A stretch of DNA of 64,000 nt from an uncultured Flavobacteriaceae bacterium (GCA_947487895.1 CANKYF010000009.1:62001-126000), one strand, 5' to 3'. Shown: positions 52,360-61,373, counted from the first letter of the stretch. The notes: generated by a model not told the origin, from the sequence alone. Translations and numbers: made by a program.

Positions 52360-52572
52360 TTAGACTAAAGTAAATCGATTTAACCAGATAGTTAAGTTAT
52401 AGTTTTGATTATCATCAAGGCGAACCAAGTATATAGCATCAATCTTACCTAGATTTCCATGAAAAAAAGTTTTATGTACTGTACGACCATTATCGATGTG
52501 TATTCAAGAAAGAGTAATGGGTAGGGTATTCTTTTTCTCAATTTTCAAATGTAAATTGCACCACTCAAATTC
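52360..52572 (-). pseudogene. Minus-strand 3' relic of an unidentified gene
   Basis: A reading frame of about 70 codons with one internal TGA ends at the stop complement 52360-52362. It contains HIDNGRTVHKTFFHGNLGKI and DAIYLVRLDDNQNYNLTIWL, which read like a genuine beta-rich protein end. No start or 5' part remains. Family unknown. Confidence 0.4.
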
Positions 52573-52647
52573 AACTTAATTACTAGTTAAAATTTATCAC
52601 CTAACATAATTTTAAACATCACATTTTTATGGCAGTCTGAATAGGAT

Positions 52648-53304
52648 TTAAAACTTTCCATATTTCAAATAAGCTTCTTGCGGGTCAACACCATCCATAA
52701 TTGCTTTTCTTACCAAGTTTTCGGTTTTTAATACCTCTTCTGCTTTTTCTAAAACTTCTTTTGAAATATGTTCTGGTATTATGACCACTCCATCTCTGTC
52801 GGCTATAACGTAATCTCCCGTATTTATTTTTACACTACCAATAATAATGGGTTCCTCAAAGCTATCGGCTACCCATCTTCCTACAATGTCAACAGGAGTG
52901 TAGTATTTGCAAAATACTTTAAATCCAATTTTATTGATAAAATTGGAATCTCTACAACCTCCATCAACAATATAACCTCTAATACCTCTTAATTGAAGTG
53001 TCTCTGAAGACAACTCTCCCATATGCGACAGCGTATCATCATTTGGTTGGCAAATGACCACACTTCCTTTTGGCGCTTTTGATAATAGTGCAGTCCATTG
53101 TAATAATGTCTCATGGGGATCTAAGGTGTCGTCATAGCGCCCACTAACCGTAAAAACCTTACCTGCCAATTTTTTATCAATATCTAAGGGGCGAATGGTA
53201 TTGGGTAATGTTTGATTTGGATAGCCCATGGCTCTAAGCACATCATATACTGCACCAGAATAACAACACTCTAATCTGTCTGAAAAATTTATAGCTTCAC
53301 TCAT
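52648..53304 (-). CDS. RraA-like / 4-hydroxy-4-methyl-2-oxoglutarate aldolase family protein
   Basis: A 218-residue cytoplasmic protein with the RraA/HMG-aldolase fold. It has a GELSSETLQLRGIRGYIVDGGCRDS motif (about 96-119), in which the Arg and Asp of GGCRDS bind substrate and the metal. A late GDYVIADRDGVVIIP motif lies near 163-177. Members include aldolases that split 4-hydroxy-2-oxo acids to pyruvate, and the RNase E regulator RraA. In a catabolic operon the aldolase or decarboxylase activity is much more likely. It is the last gene of the nine-gene minus-strand operon and would fit a final C-C cleavage. Substrate not identified. Confidence 0.8.
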   Translation of the reverse strand: MSEAINFSDRLECCYSGAVYDVLRAMGYPNQTLPNTIRPLDIDKKLAGKVFTVSGRYDDTLDPHETLLQWTALLSKAPKGSVVICQPNDDTLSHMGELSSETLQLRGIRGYIVDGGCRDSNFINKIGFKVFCKYYTPVDIVGRWVADSFEEPIIIGSVKINTGDYVIADRDGVVIIPEHISKEVLEKAEEVLKTENLVRKAIMDGVDPQEAYLKYGKF

Positions 53305-53344
53305 AATATTTTCTTATTGTATCTATTTTAAATTTATTGTATTA

Positions 53345-53794
53345 CTAGGAATGGCTCTTTTTTTCTACTAATAAAATATGGTCACAGACCAAAACCAATT
53401 CATTTTTTTGATTGAGGATTTCCACGTGTTCATTTACTTGACCTAAATGGACATGTTTGGATTCTTTTTTTTTACTTATGGTTACTATCACTCTAATAGT
53501 ATCTCCAATATGCACTGGTTTAACAAAGCGCAACCTATCATAACCTTTAGAAAATGCTACGGGATTGATTTCAGTTGCTGTCATTCCAATACCAACAGAA
53601 AAGGTTAACGTACCATGTGCAATACGTTGTTTAAAGGGTTGTGTACTGCACCATTCTGTGTCCATATGATGAGGGAAAAAATCACCTGTATGGCCTGCAT
53701 GAACCACAAAATCTGTTTCTGTGATCGTGCGACCTAAAGTTTCCCTTTTGTCCCCCATTTTATAATCTTCAAAATATCTTGATTTGATATGCAT
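53345..53794 (-). CDS. MaoC-like hot-dog hydratase (copy 1)
   Basis: A 149-residue single hot-dog-fold protein of the MaoC/R-hydratase family. The hydratase motif region is present: [17 protein letters not shown] (about 32-48) with the catalytic Asp/His pair, followed by [16 protein letters not shown]. Such enzymes hydrate 2-enoyl-CoA thioesters or the reverse. It resembles the second MaoC gene at 57470 in the same operon. With CoA-transferases upstream, a CoA-thioester substrate is plausible. It follows a deletion scar and lies 40 bases before the RraA-like gene. Confidence 0.85.
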   Translation of the reverse strand: MHIKSRYFEDYKMGDKRETLGRTITETDFVVHAGHTGDFFPHHMDTEWCSTQPFKQRIAHGTLTFSVGIGMTATEINPVAFSKGYDRLRFVKPVHIGDTIRVIVTISKKKESKHVHLGQVNEHVEILNQKNELVLVCDHILLVEKKSHS

Positions 53795-53804
53795 AGCTTT
53801 TATT

Positions 53805-53940
53805 TTAATTCGTTGTTACCTGCCCATCCAACCAACCACTGTCTACCAATACTATAGTTTCATTCATATAAGCTACAGCTTCAGAAGCTAGAAATATTCC
53901 TATTTCTATTCTTACTTTACTCAGTTGTCGGGCTTTCGAT
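53805..53940 (-). pseudogene. 3' relic of an SDR dehydrogenase gene
   Basis: In the gap between the two blocks of the operon, the minus strand encodes RIEIGIFLASEAVAYMNETI then [15 protein letters not shown] and a stop. This is the standard C-terminus of short-chain dehydrogenases (LAS...S/AY.TG...VDGGW). The catalytic part is missing. It overlaps the start of the alcohol-dehydrogenase relic, so both came from one deletion. Confidence 0.7.
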
Positions 53941-53994
53941 TTTCTTTTCTACAACGGAAAATGTTTTGTTCCCGTGGTATTGTGTTACTATCAT
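53917..53994 (-). pseudogene. 5' relic of a zinc alcohol-dehydrogenase-like gene
   Basis: An ATG at 53994 (minus) starts MIVTQYHGNKTFSVVEKK, the typical first strand pair of MDR/zinc-type alcohol dehydrogenases, then stops after 25 codons. The rest of the gene, and the 5' part of a following SDR gene, appear to have been deleted together. It starts 16 bases after the Gfo/Idh/MocA stop, as expected for the next operon gene. Confidence 0.5.
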
Positions 53995-54009
53995 ATGTGC
54001 ATACGTTTT

Positions 54010-55080
54010 TTAAATATCATAGTTTGGTGGTACCCCGCCAGTATTGTTGGATTCATATGCGGCTTCAACAATTGCCATAGAATGTGCGACGTCTTCAACA
54101 CTAGTTGGAAGTACTTTTGAAGAACCTTCTGCGTGCCGCATTAATGAAGCCATACTGCCTACAAAAGCATCGGGAAACCATGAACCTTCCAGTGCTACTT
54201 CTTTCCATTTTGGTTCTTTTCCATCTTTTAAGATACAATATTGAAACAAGTCTGGTTTACCATGCGGATAGTCAAGCAAAAGACCTATTCTTGCTTTAAT
54301 GGCACCTTTTGTACCTTCCCATTTTACAAAACTCTCTTGATTTTTTTCTCCAAAATTATGATCATGATTGGTATTGATAATAGATCTTATGCTATCACCA
54401 TAATCCATTATCGTAGTTGTGCGTGTAGATGACATTGATTTTGCTGGATTTGCCAAGGTTTTAGAATACACTTTTTTTGGATTACCTAAAAATGATCTGA
54501 TCAAATCAATGTAATGAATACTGTGCTGTTGGATTTCTAAACGGGGGTGGTTCATTACATTAGGAAAGTACTCCCAAGGGGTGTGGATTGTTAACCGTAC
54601 CTCAAAATCATATAATTCTCCAATTAGACCTTGGTTTATGAGGTGTTTTGCGGCCATAACATATGGGGCAAAGCGCATTTGGCAATTGATGGCTGCTTTC
54701 AATTTTTTACGACGACACACTTCTAAAATAGCTAATGTCTGTTCGTAATTATTACCCATGGGTTTTTGGATTAGTACCACAGCTTCATTTGGTAACAATT
54801 CTAAAGTTTTTACAAATTGACCGGGCATTAAAGTTAAATCGAATACCGCATTTTTTGGTGCAGCTTCAACCATTTCTTCAACCGTATCAAACACTTTGGG
54901 AATATTGAAAAATTCAGCCAGATCTGTTGCACGTTTTTTCGTTCGGTTGGTAATACCTGCTACGTTAAACCCTATATTCCTGTAAGCTGGTAAATGCGCG
55001 TCTTTAACTATTCCACCAGCTCCAATGATGTATATTGGTCTGTTTTCTATGGGTAATTTAGGTTTGTATATTATTTTCAC
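54010..55080 (-). CDS. Gfo/Idh/MocA family oxidoreductase
   Basis: A 356-residue cytoplasmic protein. The N-terminal Rossmann domain (about 15-135) has the GAGGIVKDAHLPAY motif. The family EKP motif appears as QKP (IQKPMGNNYE, about 106-115). The C-terminal alpha/beta domain carries QQHSIHYIDLIRSF near 182-195 with the likely catalytic His. These enzymes oxidise or reduce sugars, sugar acids or inositols with NAD(P). The start is 2 bases after the stop of the solute-binding-like gene, so it is translationally coupled. It implies that the operon processes a sugar or sugar acid. The Glu-to-Gln change in EKP is unusual but not unique. Confidence 0.85.
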   Translation of the reverse strand: MKIIYKPKLPIENRPIYIIGAGGIVKDAHLPAYRNIGFNVAGITNRTKKRATDLAEFFNIPKVFDTVEEMVEAAPKNAVFDLTLMPGQFVKTLELLPNEAVVLIQKPMGNNYEQTLAILEVCRRKKLKAAINCQMRFAPYVMAAKHLINQGLIGELYDFEVRLTIHTPWEYFPNVMNHPRLEIQQHSIHYIDLIRSFLGNPKKVYSKTLANPAKSMSSTRTTTIMDYGDSIRSIINTNHDHNFGEKNQESFVKWEGTKGAIKARIGLLLDYPHGKPDLFQYCILKDGKEPKWKEVALEGSWFPDAFVGSMASLMRHAEGSSKVLPTSVEDVAHSMAIVEAAYESNNTGGVPPNYDI

Positions 55081-55082
55081 GA

Positions 55083-56315
55083 TTAACCTTTTTCTATAAG
55101 ATTTATTTCTTTTTGGGCTGCGGTCAAAATATGTTCAATGTCTTCTGACGTATTAATTACTTTTAACACAAGTTGGTCTATTATATCACCTATTTCGGAC
55201 CAATTGCTCTTTCTGGGAAGAGATTTCGTGTTTTTGTGTAATTCTTCCAATTTGTAATAGTAAGGTACTTTACTATTTACTTCTTTATCATGCCATGTAG
55301 ATTTTCTAGAACCTATTCCCCCGTTAAGGGTTAATAACTTATCATTTTCTGTATTTATCGCAAAACGAATAAAATCGTAGGCAATGTTTTTATGTTGGCT
55401 TCCAGTACCAATAGCGTACATCCAATAAGCATTTAAAGAAACACCTTCTCCGTTAGGTCCAGAGGGGACTATGGCAATATCTACTTTGCCCTTTACCTTT
55501 GATTGTGGGATTACTTCGCACATAGATGCGAAACCAAACCAATTCACCATTGTAGCCAATTCGCCATTGGCAAATGCCATTCCTGATTTTACTGAGTCAA
55601 AATTTCTAGAATCTGGATGTAACGCCTTAGTGTTTTTTAAGGCAGCTCTGTAGAATTCCATACCCTCTTTAGCGGCATTTGAATTTACCATAACCTTGCC
55701 GTTTTCATGTACTAATTCCCCACCTCTTGTCCATAATTGTAAGCAAAAATCAAAAACAGTATTATGTCCGTCTGGATACGCAGCAAAGGTGGTGCCATAC
55801 AGATTGTCTTTTGGGCGATTAAAGAATTCTGCAACCTCAAGAAGTTCATCCCATGTTTTTGGAGGATTCAAAGCCTTACCATATTTTTTTTGAAAGGCCT
55901 TTTGTTCTATGGAAGATTCCATCAAGTCTTTCCTGTAGATCAAACATTCAGGGCCATTGTGAAAGGGGAGACCAACAACCTTTTCTCCAAATTCCTGTTT
56001 TTCTAAGAGGGATGTTGACCAACCATCAGGAAAGTCATCGGGTGGGTTCTTGGTAATATATGGCGCTAAATTGACCAATGCATTTTTAGAATTGGCTTCT
56101 GTGATCCAATCTGTGTTGATCAGTGATACATCCCAAGTTCCGTTTGCCAACCCATTGTCTTTTATAATGGTATCGTAGAGCGGGTGCAAGTCCAATGAAA
56201 CGGCATCCAATTCTAGTGTACATGTTGTTTCCTTACAAAAGGCATCCCAAATGTCGTCTATTGTTTTTTCAAAAGCATCAAACTTACGAACTGCAATCCT
56301 AAATTTATTCTTCAT
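55083..56315 (-). CDS. Solute-binding-protein-like protein without signal peptide (copy 1)
   Basis: A 410-residue protein with the fold signature of ABC sugar-binding proteins (family 1). Visible elements are the first strand KFRIAVRKFDAFEK, DVSLINTDWITEANSKNALVNL, VVGLPFHNGPECLIYRKDL, LNPPKTWDELLEVAEFF, LWTRGGELV and MYAIGTGSQHKNIAYDFIRF. It starts directly with the first strand of the mature fold. There is no signal peptide and no lipobox, so it should stay in the cytoplasm. No ABC permease or ATPase is nearby. It lies 4 bases after the CoA-transferase stop and 2 bases before Gfo/Idh/MocA, fully embedded in the catabolic operon. An intracellular substrate carrier, sensor or enzyme role is inferred. 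Confidence 0.75.
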   Translation of the reverse strand: MKNKFRIAVRKFDAFEKTIDDIWDAFCKETTCTLELDAVSLDLHPLYDTIIKDNGLANGTWDVSLINTDWITEANSKNALVNLAPYITKNPPDDFPDGWSTSLLEKQEFGEKVVGLPFHNGPECLIYRKDLMESSIEQKAFQKKYGKALNPPKTWDELLEVAEFFNRPKDNLYGTTFAAYPDGHNTVFDFCLQLWTRGGELVHENGKVMVNSNAAKEGMEFYRAALKNTKALHPDSRNFDSVKSGMAFANGELATMVNWFGFASMCEVIPQSKVKGKVDIAIVPSGPNGEGVSLNAYWMYAIGTGSQHKNIAYDFIRFAINTENDKLLTLNGGIGSRKSTWHDKEVNSKVPYYYKLEELHKNTKSLPRKSNWSEIGDIIDQLVLKVINTSEDIEHILTAAQKEINLIEKG

Positions 56316-56319
56316 ATCC

Positions 56320-57459
56320 TTAAGTTAGTTCATTTATGATAGCCTCGGTATGTTCCCCCAACGCTGGCGAACCTAGGGCAGAGGTTAACAATTTGCCATC
56401 AATTTTAATTGGGCATCGGGTGGTCTTATATTCAAAACCATCACCCATGACCACTTTTTGGATCATGTCTAATACTTTGAATCCTTCATGATCAAACAAG
56501 GTATTCCAGTTAAGTACATTGGCGCACCAAATATCAGCGGGTTCCAATACGGATAACCATTTTTCTGTGGTTTCGGTTTTTAAATGGTCTGCTAGAATTT
56601 TTTTTATCTCGTCTCTTTGGGTAAACCAGCTTTCAGGTTCTGGGTAGTTTTTGAGTTGTTCGCACTCTAAAAGCTCTCCAAGAAATGGTATAGCCCCCAT
56701 AGCCAAGGACAAATGACCATTCTTGGTTTTATAAATACCATACGGAGCACCTAAATAAGCATGGGCATTGTTTTCTGTAGAACGTTCCGTAGGTTGCCCG
56801 CCATCATGATAAAACGTTGTGATTGTCTCAAATTGAAAATCCAAAATGGATTCCAGCATACTTACGGAAACTTTCATTCCCTTTCCAGTTTTGGACTTTT
56901 TGACCAAAGCTGCTAAAATTCCTTGTGCTAAATGGGAACCTGATAAGATATCAACAATTGCCAAACCCATTGGTACGGGACCATCATGACCATTACCGCT
57001 TAACCAAGTCAGTCCTGATAAAGATTGTAGCAACAGGTCTTGGCCTGGTTTTGATTTCCAGGGACCTTCTTCTCCGTATCCAGAAATACTACCATAAATA
57101 ATACTTGGATTTATTTTTTTTATGGTTCCATAATCCAAACCTAGACGTTCTATTACTCCTGGTCTAAAATTATGGATTAAGACATCTGCTTTTTCAATAA
57201 GTTTTAAAACAAGTGTCTTGTCAGTTTTATTCTTCAAATCTGCCTGAAAACTCTCTTTATTTCTATTAATTGCCCTAAAAACAGAAGACTCGCCATTAAG
57301 AATAACATTTGAAATATAAAGTTGTCTGCATAAATCTCCAGTCTCGGGTCGTTCTACTTTAATGACACGAGCACCTAGATCTGCCAGTCGCAATGTGGCC
57401 GATGGGGCAGATAAGAATTGACTTAGGTCTATAATCAGTATATCATCTAAAGGCTTCAT
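56320..57459 (-). CDS. CaiB/BaiF family CoA-transferase (copy 1)
   Basis: A 379-residue type III CoA-transferase. It has the N-terminal [28 protein letters not shown] motif, [14 protein letters not shown] (about 97-110), and [24 protein letters not shown]. Asp141 in the last motif is the probable site of the acyl-anhydride intermediate. Its C-terminal part (with TTRCPIK) is similar to the second copy at 57977, to which it is clearly related by duplication. The enzymes move CoA between carboxylic acids. At about 380 residues both copies are a little shorter than the usual 400-440. It is 11 bases after the MaoC gene in the operon. Confidence 0.85.
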   Translation of the reverse strand: MKPLDDILIIDLSQFLSAPSATLRLADLGARVIKVERPETGDLCRQLYISNVILNGESSVFRAINRNKESFQADLKNKTDKTLVLKLIEKADVLIHNFRPGVIERLGLDYGTIKKINPSIIYGSISGYGEEGPWKSKPGQDLLLQSLSGLTWLSGNGHDGPVPMGLAIVDILSGSHLAQGILAALVKKSKTGKGMKVSVSMLESILDFQFETITTFYHDGGQPTERSTENNAHAYLGAPYGIYKTKNGHLSLAMGAIPFLGELLECEQLKNYPEPESWFTQRDEIKKILADHLKTETTEKWLSVLEPADIWCANVLNWNTLFDHEGFKVLDMIQKVVMGDGFEYKTTRCPIKIDGKLLTSALGSPALGEHTEAIINELT

Positions 57460-57469
57460 TTGCGAACTG

Positions 57470-57973
57470 TTATTTTAAGAAATTTTCAGGGTTTCTATAC
57501 TTTACTGTTTGTAAATGTTCGCAGTAAAGTACCAATTCTCCAGGATGCTTGTACACTTCGTAACTTACAGTAATCAAGCCCATATTTTCATACTTTGGTT
57601 CTTTGCTTAAATGCGTGCGAACCGTATAGATGGTGTCATTTATGAATACAGGTTTAATGAACCTAAGTTTATTATAACCATAACTAAAGGTGTTTACATT
57701 ATTATTGGCCATTAGACCCAGACCTAAACTGAAGACCATTGCACCGGCTACTAAACGTTTTTCAAAGAGACCTTCATTCTCGGCAAACACCTGATCTCCT
57801 ACGTAGGGGTGCATATCCAATACCAATCCATTGAAAAGCATCGCTTCTCCTTCTGATATAGTTCTTCTTATAGAACGGTCTTTTTGTCCAATTATAAAGT
57901 CTTCATATAGCCACGTTTCCGTATTATATACTGGTATACTGTCATGTTTTTCTAAAGGTGTGTTTTCTGGCAT
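57470..57973 (-). CDS. MaoC-like hot-dog hydratase (copy 2)
   Basis: A 167-residue hot-dog-fold protein related to the copy at 53345. The motif region is altered: [21 protein letters not shown], with the Asp and His shifted from the GDxxPxHxD pattern. Then come [19 protein letters not shown] and [16 protein letters not shown]. It is placed between the two CoA-transferase genes (10 and 3 bases from them), so it most likely hydrates or dehydrates the CoA thioester they make. The two MaoC copies may pair as a heterodimer. The different active-site spacing could mean a different substrate. Confidence 0.8.
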   Translation of the reverse strand: MPENTPLEKHDSIPVYNTETWLYEDFIIGQKDRSIRRTISEGEAMLFNGLVLDMHPYVGDQVFAENEGLFEKRLVAGAMVFSLGLGLMANNNVNTFSYGYNKLRFIKPVFINDTIYTVRTHLSKEPKYENMGLITVSYEVYKHPGELVLYCEHLQTVKYRNPENFLK

Positions 57974-57976
57974 TAC

Positions 57977-59119
57977 TTATAGTTTAAATTCTTCTATTAT
58001 CGCCTTATTGTGTTGACCAACTCTGGGAGCTCCTTTTGAAGCGAATATTTTTTTGTCATTAAATTGGATGGGACATCGAGTAGTATGTATCTTTTTCTTT
58101 GAATCTAATAGTATTTTTTGATCCATCTGCAGCACACTGTAAGCTGGATGTTGCAGTAACTTCGTATAGGTGAGAACATCAGAACACCAAATATCTTTTG
58201 CTTCTAAACGGTCCAACCAATATGACGTAGTTTCCTTAACAAGAACGGTTCTTAAGAGATCCATAATTTCGTCACGTTCTGTAAACCATGATTTTGGGTC
58301 ATCATACTGGAACAATTCTGGACTCTTGAGTACTTCACCAAGCTCATGTAGTGACCCCATTGCTAATGAGATGTATCCATTCTTGGTTTTGTAGATTCCG
58401 TAGGGAGCAGATAAATAAGCATGCGAAGAACCTTCTTTGGCACGTTGGGGAAGTTTATTACCATTATTTAAGTAGGTGGTAATGACCTCAAATTGGAAAT
58501 CCAGTATTGACTCAAGCAGACTAACCTCTACTAGTGCTCCCTTGCTTGTCTTGCCCCTTTTAATTAAGGCAGCTAAAATTCCATGAACTAAATGTGTTCC
58601 GGTCAAAATGTCCACGGCAGCCAAACCCATAGGTACTGGCTCGTCATTTTTGTTTCCAGTCAAATGTGTGAGTCCAGATAGGCTTTGTACCAAAAGATCT
58701 TGTCCTGGTTTTTTTGCCCAAGGACCTTTAGTACCATAACCTGTTATGGAAGCGTATATCAATTTTGGGTTAATTTCCCTTGCCTTATCATAATCTAATC
58801 CTATTTTTTCCATAACTCCAGGTCTAAAGTTATGCGTCATCACATCTGCTAAGGCTATAAGTTTTTTTACTTTTTTAAGATCATCAGGGTCTTTTAGATT
58901 TGCAGTATATGATTCTTTATCCCTATTTACGGTATGAAAAACTAAACTGTTTCCATCGATAAAAAGATTTTTGATAGCAATTTGTCTGCACCCTTCTCCA
59001 TGGATTGGTCGCTCAATTTTTATAACCCTAGCCCCAAAATCCGCTAAACGAAGTCCAGCGGAAGGCCCAGCCATATACTGGCTAAATTCTAAAACTAAAA
59101 TGCCTTCTAATGGTCTCAT
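57977..59119 (-). CDS. CaiB/BaiF family CoA-transferase (copy 2)
   Basis: A 380-residue type III CoA-transferase, collinear with the copy at 56320. It has EFSQYMAGPSAGLRLADFGA at the start, NFRPGVMEKIGLDYDKA near 97-113, GYGTKGPWAKKPGQ followed by DLLVQSLSGL (Asp141 as probable catalytic residue), and HTTRCPIQF near the end. Its first 4 bases overlap the stop of the upstream solute-binding-like gene, so translation is coupled. Two related CoA-transferases in one operon may form a heterodimer, or act on substrate and product. Confidence 0.85.
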   Translation of the reverse strand: MRPLEGILVLEFSQYMAGPSAGLRLADFGARVIKIERPIHGEGCRQIAIKNLFIDGNSLVFHTVNRDKESYTANLKDPDDLKKVKKLIALADVMTHNFRPGVMEKIGLDYDKAREINPKLIYASITGYGTKGPWAKKPGQDLLVQSLSGLTHLTGNKNDEPVPMGLAAVDILTGTHLVHGILAALIKRGKTSKGALVEVSLLESILDFQFEVITTYLNNGNKLPQRAKEGSSHAYLSAPYGIYKTKNGYISLAMGSLHELGEVLKSPELFQYDDPKSWFTERDEIMDLLRTVLVKETTSYWLDRLEAKDIWCSDVLTYTKLLQHPAYSVLQMDQKILLDSKKKIHTTRCPIQFNDKKIFASKGAPRVGQHNKAIIEEFKL

Positions 59120-60273
59120 TCTATTTCTAATGATTTTTTATACAGTGTATTCAATTTATCCAATACCATTTTTTCATCACCTCCTGTCATCATATAGTCT
59201 CTGATTGGCGCACCAGCTCTATCTTGAAAATACATATGACCATTGTAACGCGGACGTAAAAATGCCCTATCTAAACTAGGCAGGGTGTTTTTAAAGAAAT
59301 CTGCCGATATGCGGTTGGTATGTTTGTCTGTCCAAGCTTTTCTATGCCCAGGTTGTCCTCCGTTATCAAAGTATACGGTTTTTTGACAGGTTTCTGAACC
59401 CACATAAGCTACATACTTTATGGCAGTTTCAGTTTCTTTGGTACTGGCTGAGACTGCTAAACCCGTTCCGCCCAAGGTGGAAATGCCTTTTCCAAACCCT
59501 TTTATATCTACCATATCATGAAAATGCAACAATTTACGAGCATAGCCATTTCTACTATAATTGGTGTAACCATACGCCCATGGGCAGTAGGCATAGTTAT
59601 CGGTTTGTGTCATTGCTTCGAATACCTGAATAGGATTCCAATTGAACATCTGGGGATCCATTTCAACGGCCAATTCCCGTAGCATCTTTAATGCTTGTAT
59701 CCCAATTTCTTGAGTGACCACATAATCTGGATGTAAACAAACATCTTCCCCAAGGGTACAGCACATCATATAGAAATTCATTAGGGTATCTTGGGGGATG
59801 CCTGGCATAAGTACCAACCCTTGTTTGGCAAGAGCCAATACATCATCATAGGTTTTGGGTAATGCTAATTTCTTTTCTTGTAAAATATCTGGCCTGCTTG
59901 CAGCTACTGGCGTTGCGGCATCTATTGCCAATGCCCATTGATGCCCGTTTGATGAATAACTCTCATGGGAACGGCCAACTGTGTTGCTCTCTAAATCTTG
60001 CATAAAAGCTTTGGAAAGGTGTTTGTTCAAAGGCAAAATGATATTGTGTTTTGCTGCAAAACCAGCCCAAGGATGATCTATTACTAATAAATCATATCGC
60101 TTTGCCAATTCATTAATAGGTTCGTCCGCAAATGCCTGCAACGATCTTTTCTCCCATGTAATAGTAACATTTGGATGCAATTCTGAAAACCGTTGGGCGG
60201 TGGCTACCATAGAGGTAAATCCCCTACTGTGGTTCCAAGTGATTCCTTTTAAAAGTATACTTTTTGCGCTCAT
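59116..60273 (-). CDS. Solute-binding-protein-like protein without signal peptide (copy 2)
   Basis: A 385-residue protein with the fold of family-1 extracellular solute-binding proteins, only distantly related to the copy at 55083. The start SILLKGITWNHSRGFTSMVA corresponds to the first strand of mature binding proteins, without any signal peptide or lipobox. Later it has YDLLVIDHPWAGFAAKHNIILPL, WALAIDAATPVAASRPDIL, FGKGISTLGGTGLAVSA and KYVAYVGSETCQKTVYF. It should be cytoplasmic. No ABC transporter genes are present, and the adjacent transporter is of RhaT type. It sits between the transporter and the CoA-transferases, overlapping the latter by 4 bases. Its function cannot be ordinary uptake. 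Confidence 0.75.
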   Translation of the reverse strand: MSAKSILLKGITWNHSRGFTSMVATAQRFSELHPNVTITWEKRSLQAFADEPINELAKRYDLLVIDHPWAGFAAKHNIILPLNKHLSKAFMQDLESNTVGRSHESYSSNGHQWALAIDAATPVAASRPDILQEKKLALPKTYDDVLALAKQGLVLMPGIPQDTLMNFYMMCCTLGEDVCLHPDYVVTQEIGIQALKMLRELAVEMDPQMFNWNPIQVFEAMTQTDNYAYCPWAYGYTNYSRNGYARKLLHFHDMVDIKGFGKGISTLGGTGLAVSASTKETETAIKYVAYVGSETCQKTVYFDNGGQPGHRKAWTDKHTNRISADFFKNTLPSLDRAFLRPRYNGHMYFQDRAGAPIRDYMMTGGDEKMVLDKLNTLYKKSLEIE

Positions 60274-60285
60274 GATAGTCTATTG

Positions 60286-61356
60286 TTAGTGGTTCGTAGT
60301 TATAGTTGTACCCATATTGCTACCGTATGCCATGATAATAAACGAAACAACAAGCACTACCAATGCTAGCAGTAAGGTAGAGTACGTTTTTTTAGATACC
60401 TGTTTCCATTCTTTCATCACAATTCCTACTATGTAACTAAAGAAAATAAGCATGGACATATGAAGAACCCAACTGGCAAATTTATAGGTTCCCATTTGCA
60501 CATGGCCAATACCATAAAAAAAGAACTGTCCGTACCATAATCCACCGCTTAAAACGGACATCCCTAAATTCAAAGAATAGTTCTTTGGTCCAATGGCTTT
60601 TACATCCACTATTTCTTTTAAGGTCTTATTTTTTAAGCCTACAATGGTAAACCATATAAAATTGGTAATAAATGCACCCCCAGTAGACAATATCAAATTT
60701 GCATTTCCTTGAAAGTTGCCACCACCGTATTCCCCAGCAATTTTTGCTATAGGTGCTCCAACTTCTAAAGAGATTCCAAATACGGCAGATAAAATACCTG
60801 CAATAATTGTTAAGCCTAAACCCTTCTTCATATTGAATGACAAAGCCACTCCACCAGAACCAACATTGCTTTTCAGGTCTTTTTCCTTTCTATATCCAGC
60901 AACACCGCAAATGATGATTCCAATGAGAGCCAATATCATTCCTGAAAAAATGGTGTAGCCGCCTGGGGCATTAAATTTTTGAAGTAATTGCCCGTTCATG
61001 CTCAATGGAACTATTGTTCCAAGAATCGCAGAAATACCTATAGAGATGGTATAAGTTAATGAATAGCCTATATGTTTAATGGCAAAACCAAAGCTCATCC
61101 CGCCAAAACCATAAACAGCTCCTAAAAGAGTTGCATTAAACAGTACTGTGCCTGGGGCGTCACTAAAAACATCCATCAAATTCGGGACGGTTAGGAATCC
61201 AATAAGAAAAGGAAAAACAAACCACGCAAAAAATGCTTGGACAATCCAATACGAATCCCATGACCATTTTTTTACTTTCTGGAACGGGACATAACACGTA
61301 GAAGCGGCTACTCCTCCCACTGCATGTATCAATGTGCCTATCAATGGATTGCTCAT
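60286..61356 (-). CDS. RhaT-like (L-rhamnose/proton symporter family) sugar transporter
   Basis: A 356-residue inner-membrane protein with about ten hydrophobic helices. The N-terminus IGTLIHAVGGVAASTCYVPF, the WVLHMSMLIFFSYIVGI segment and the spacing of helices match the RhaT family, which is part of the DMT superfamily. Such transporters bring L-rhamnose or related deoxy sugars and sugar acids into the cell with protons. It is the first gene of the operon, under a promoter in the 104-base gap to the IclR gene. No rhamnose isomerase, kinase or aldolase is present, so the substrate need not be rhamnose. Confidence 0.85.
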   Translation of the reverse strand: MSNPLIGTLIHAVGGVAASTCYVPFQKVKKWSWDSYWIVQAFFAWFVFPFLIGFLTVPNLMDVFSDAPGTVLFNATLLGAVYGFGGMSFGFAIKHIGYSLTYTISIGISAILGTIVPLSMNGQLLQKFNAPGGYTIFSGMILALIGIIICGVAGYRKEKDLKSNVGSGGVALSFNMKKGLGLTIIAGILSAVFGISLEVGAPIAKIAGEYGGGNFQGNANLILSTGGAFITNFIWFTIVGLKNKTLKEIVDVKAIGPKNYSLNLGMSVLSGGLWYGQFFFYGIGHVQMGTYKFASWVLHMSMLIFFSYIVGIVMKEWKQVSKKTYSTLLLALVVLVVSFIIMAYGSNMGTTITTNH

Positions 61357-61373
61357 ATTATTTTAAATTATTG

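Noticed and set aside
60286-61356. Reading the RhaT-like gene as proof of a rhamnose or ulvan pathway
   Set aside because: No rhamnose isomerase, kinase, aldolase, rhamnosidase or ulvan-specific lyase could be recognised, so the substrate was left open.
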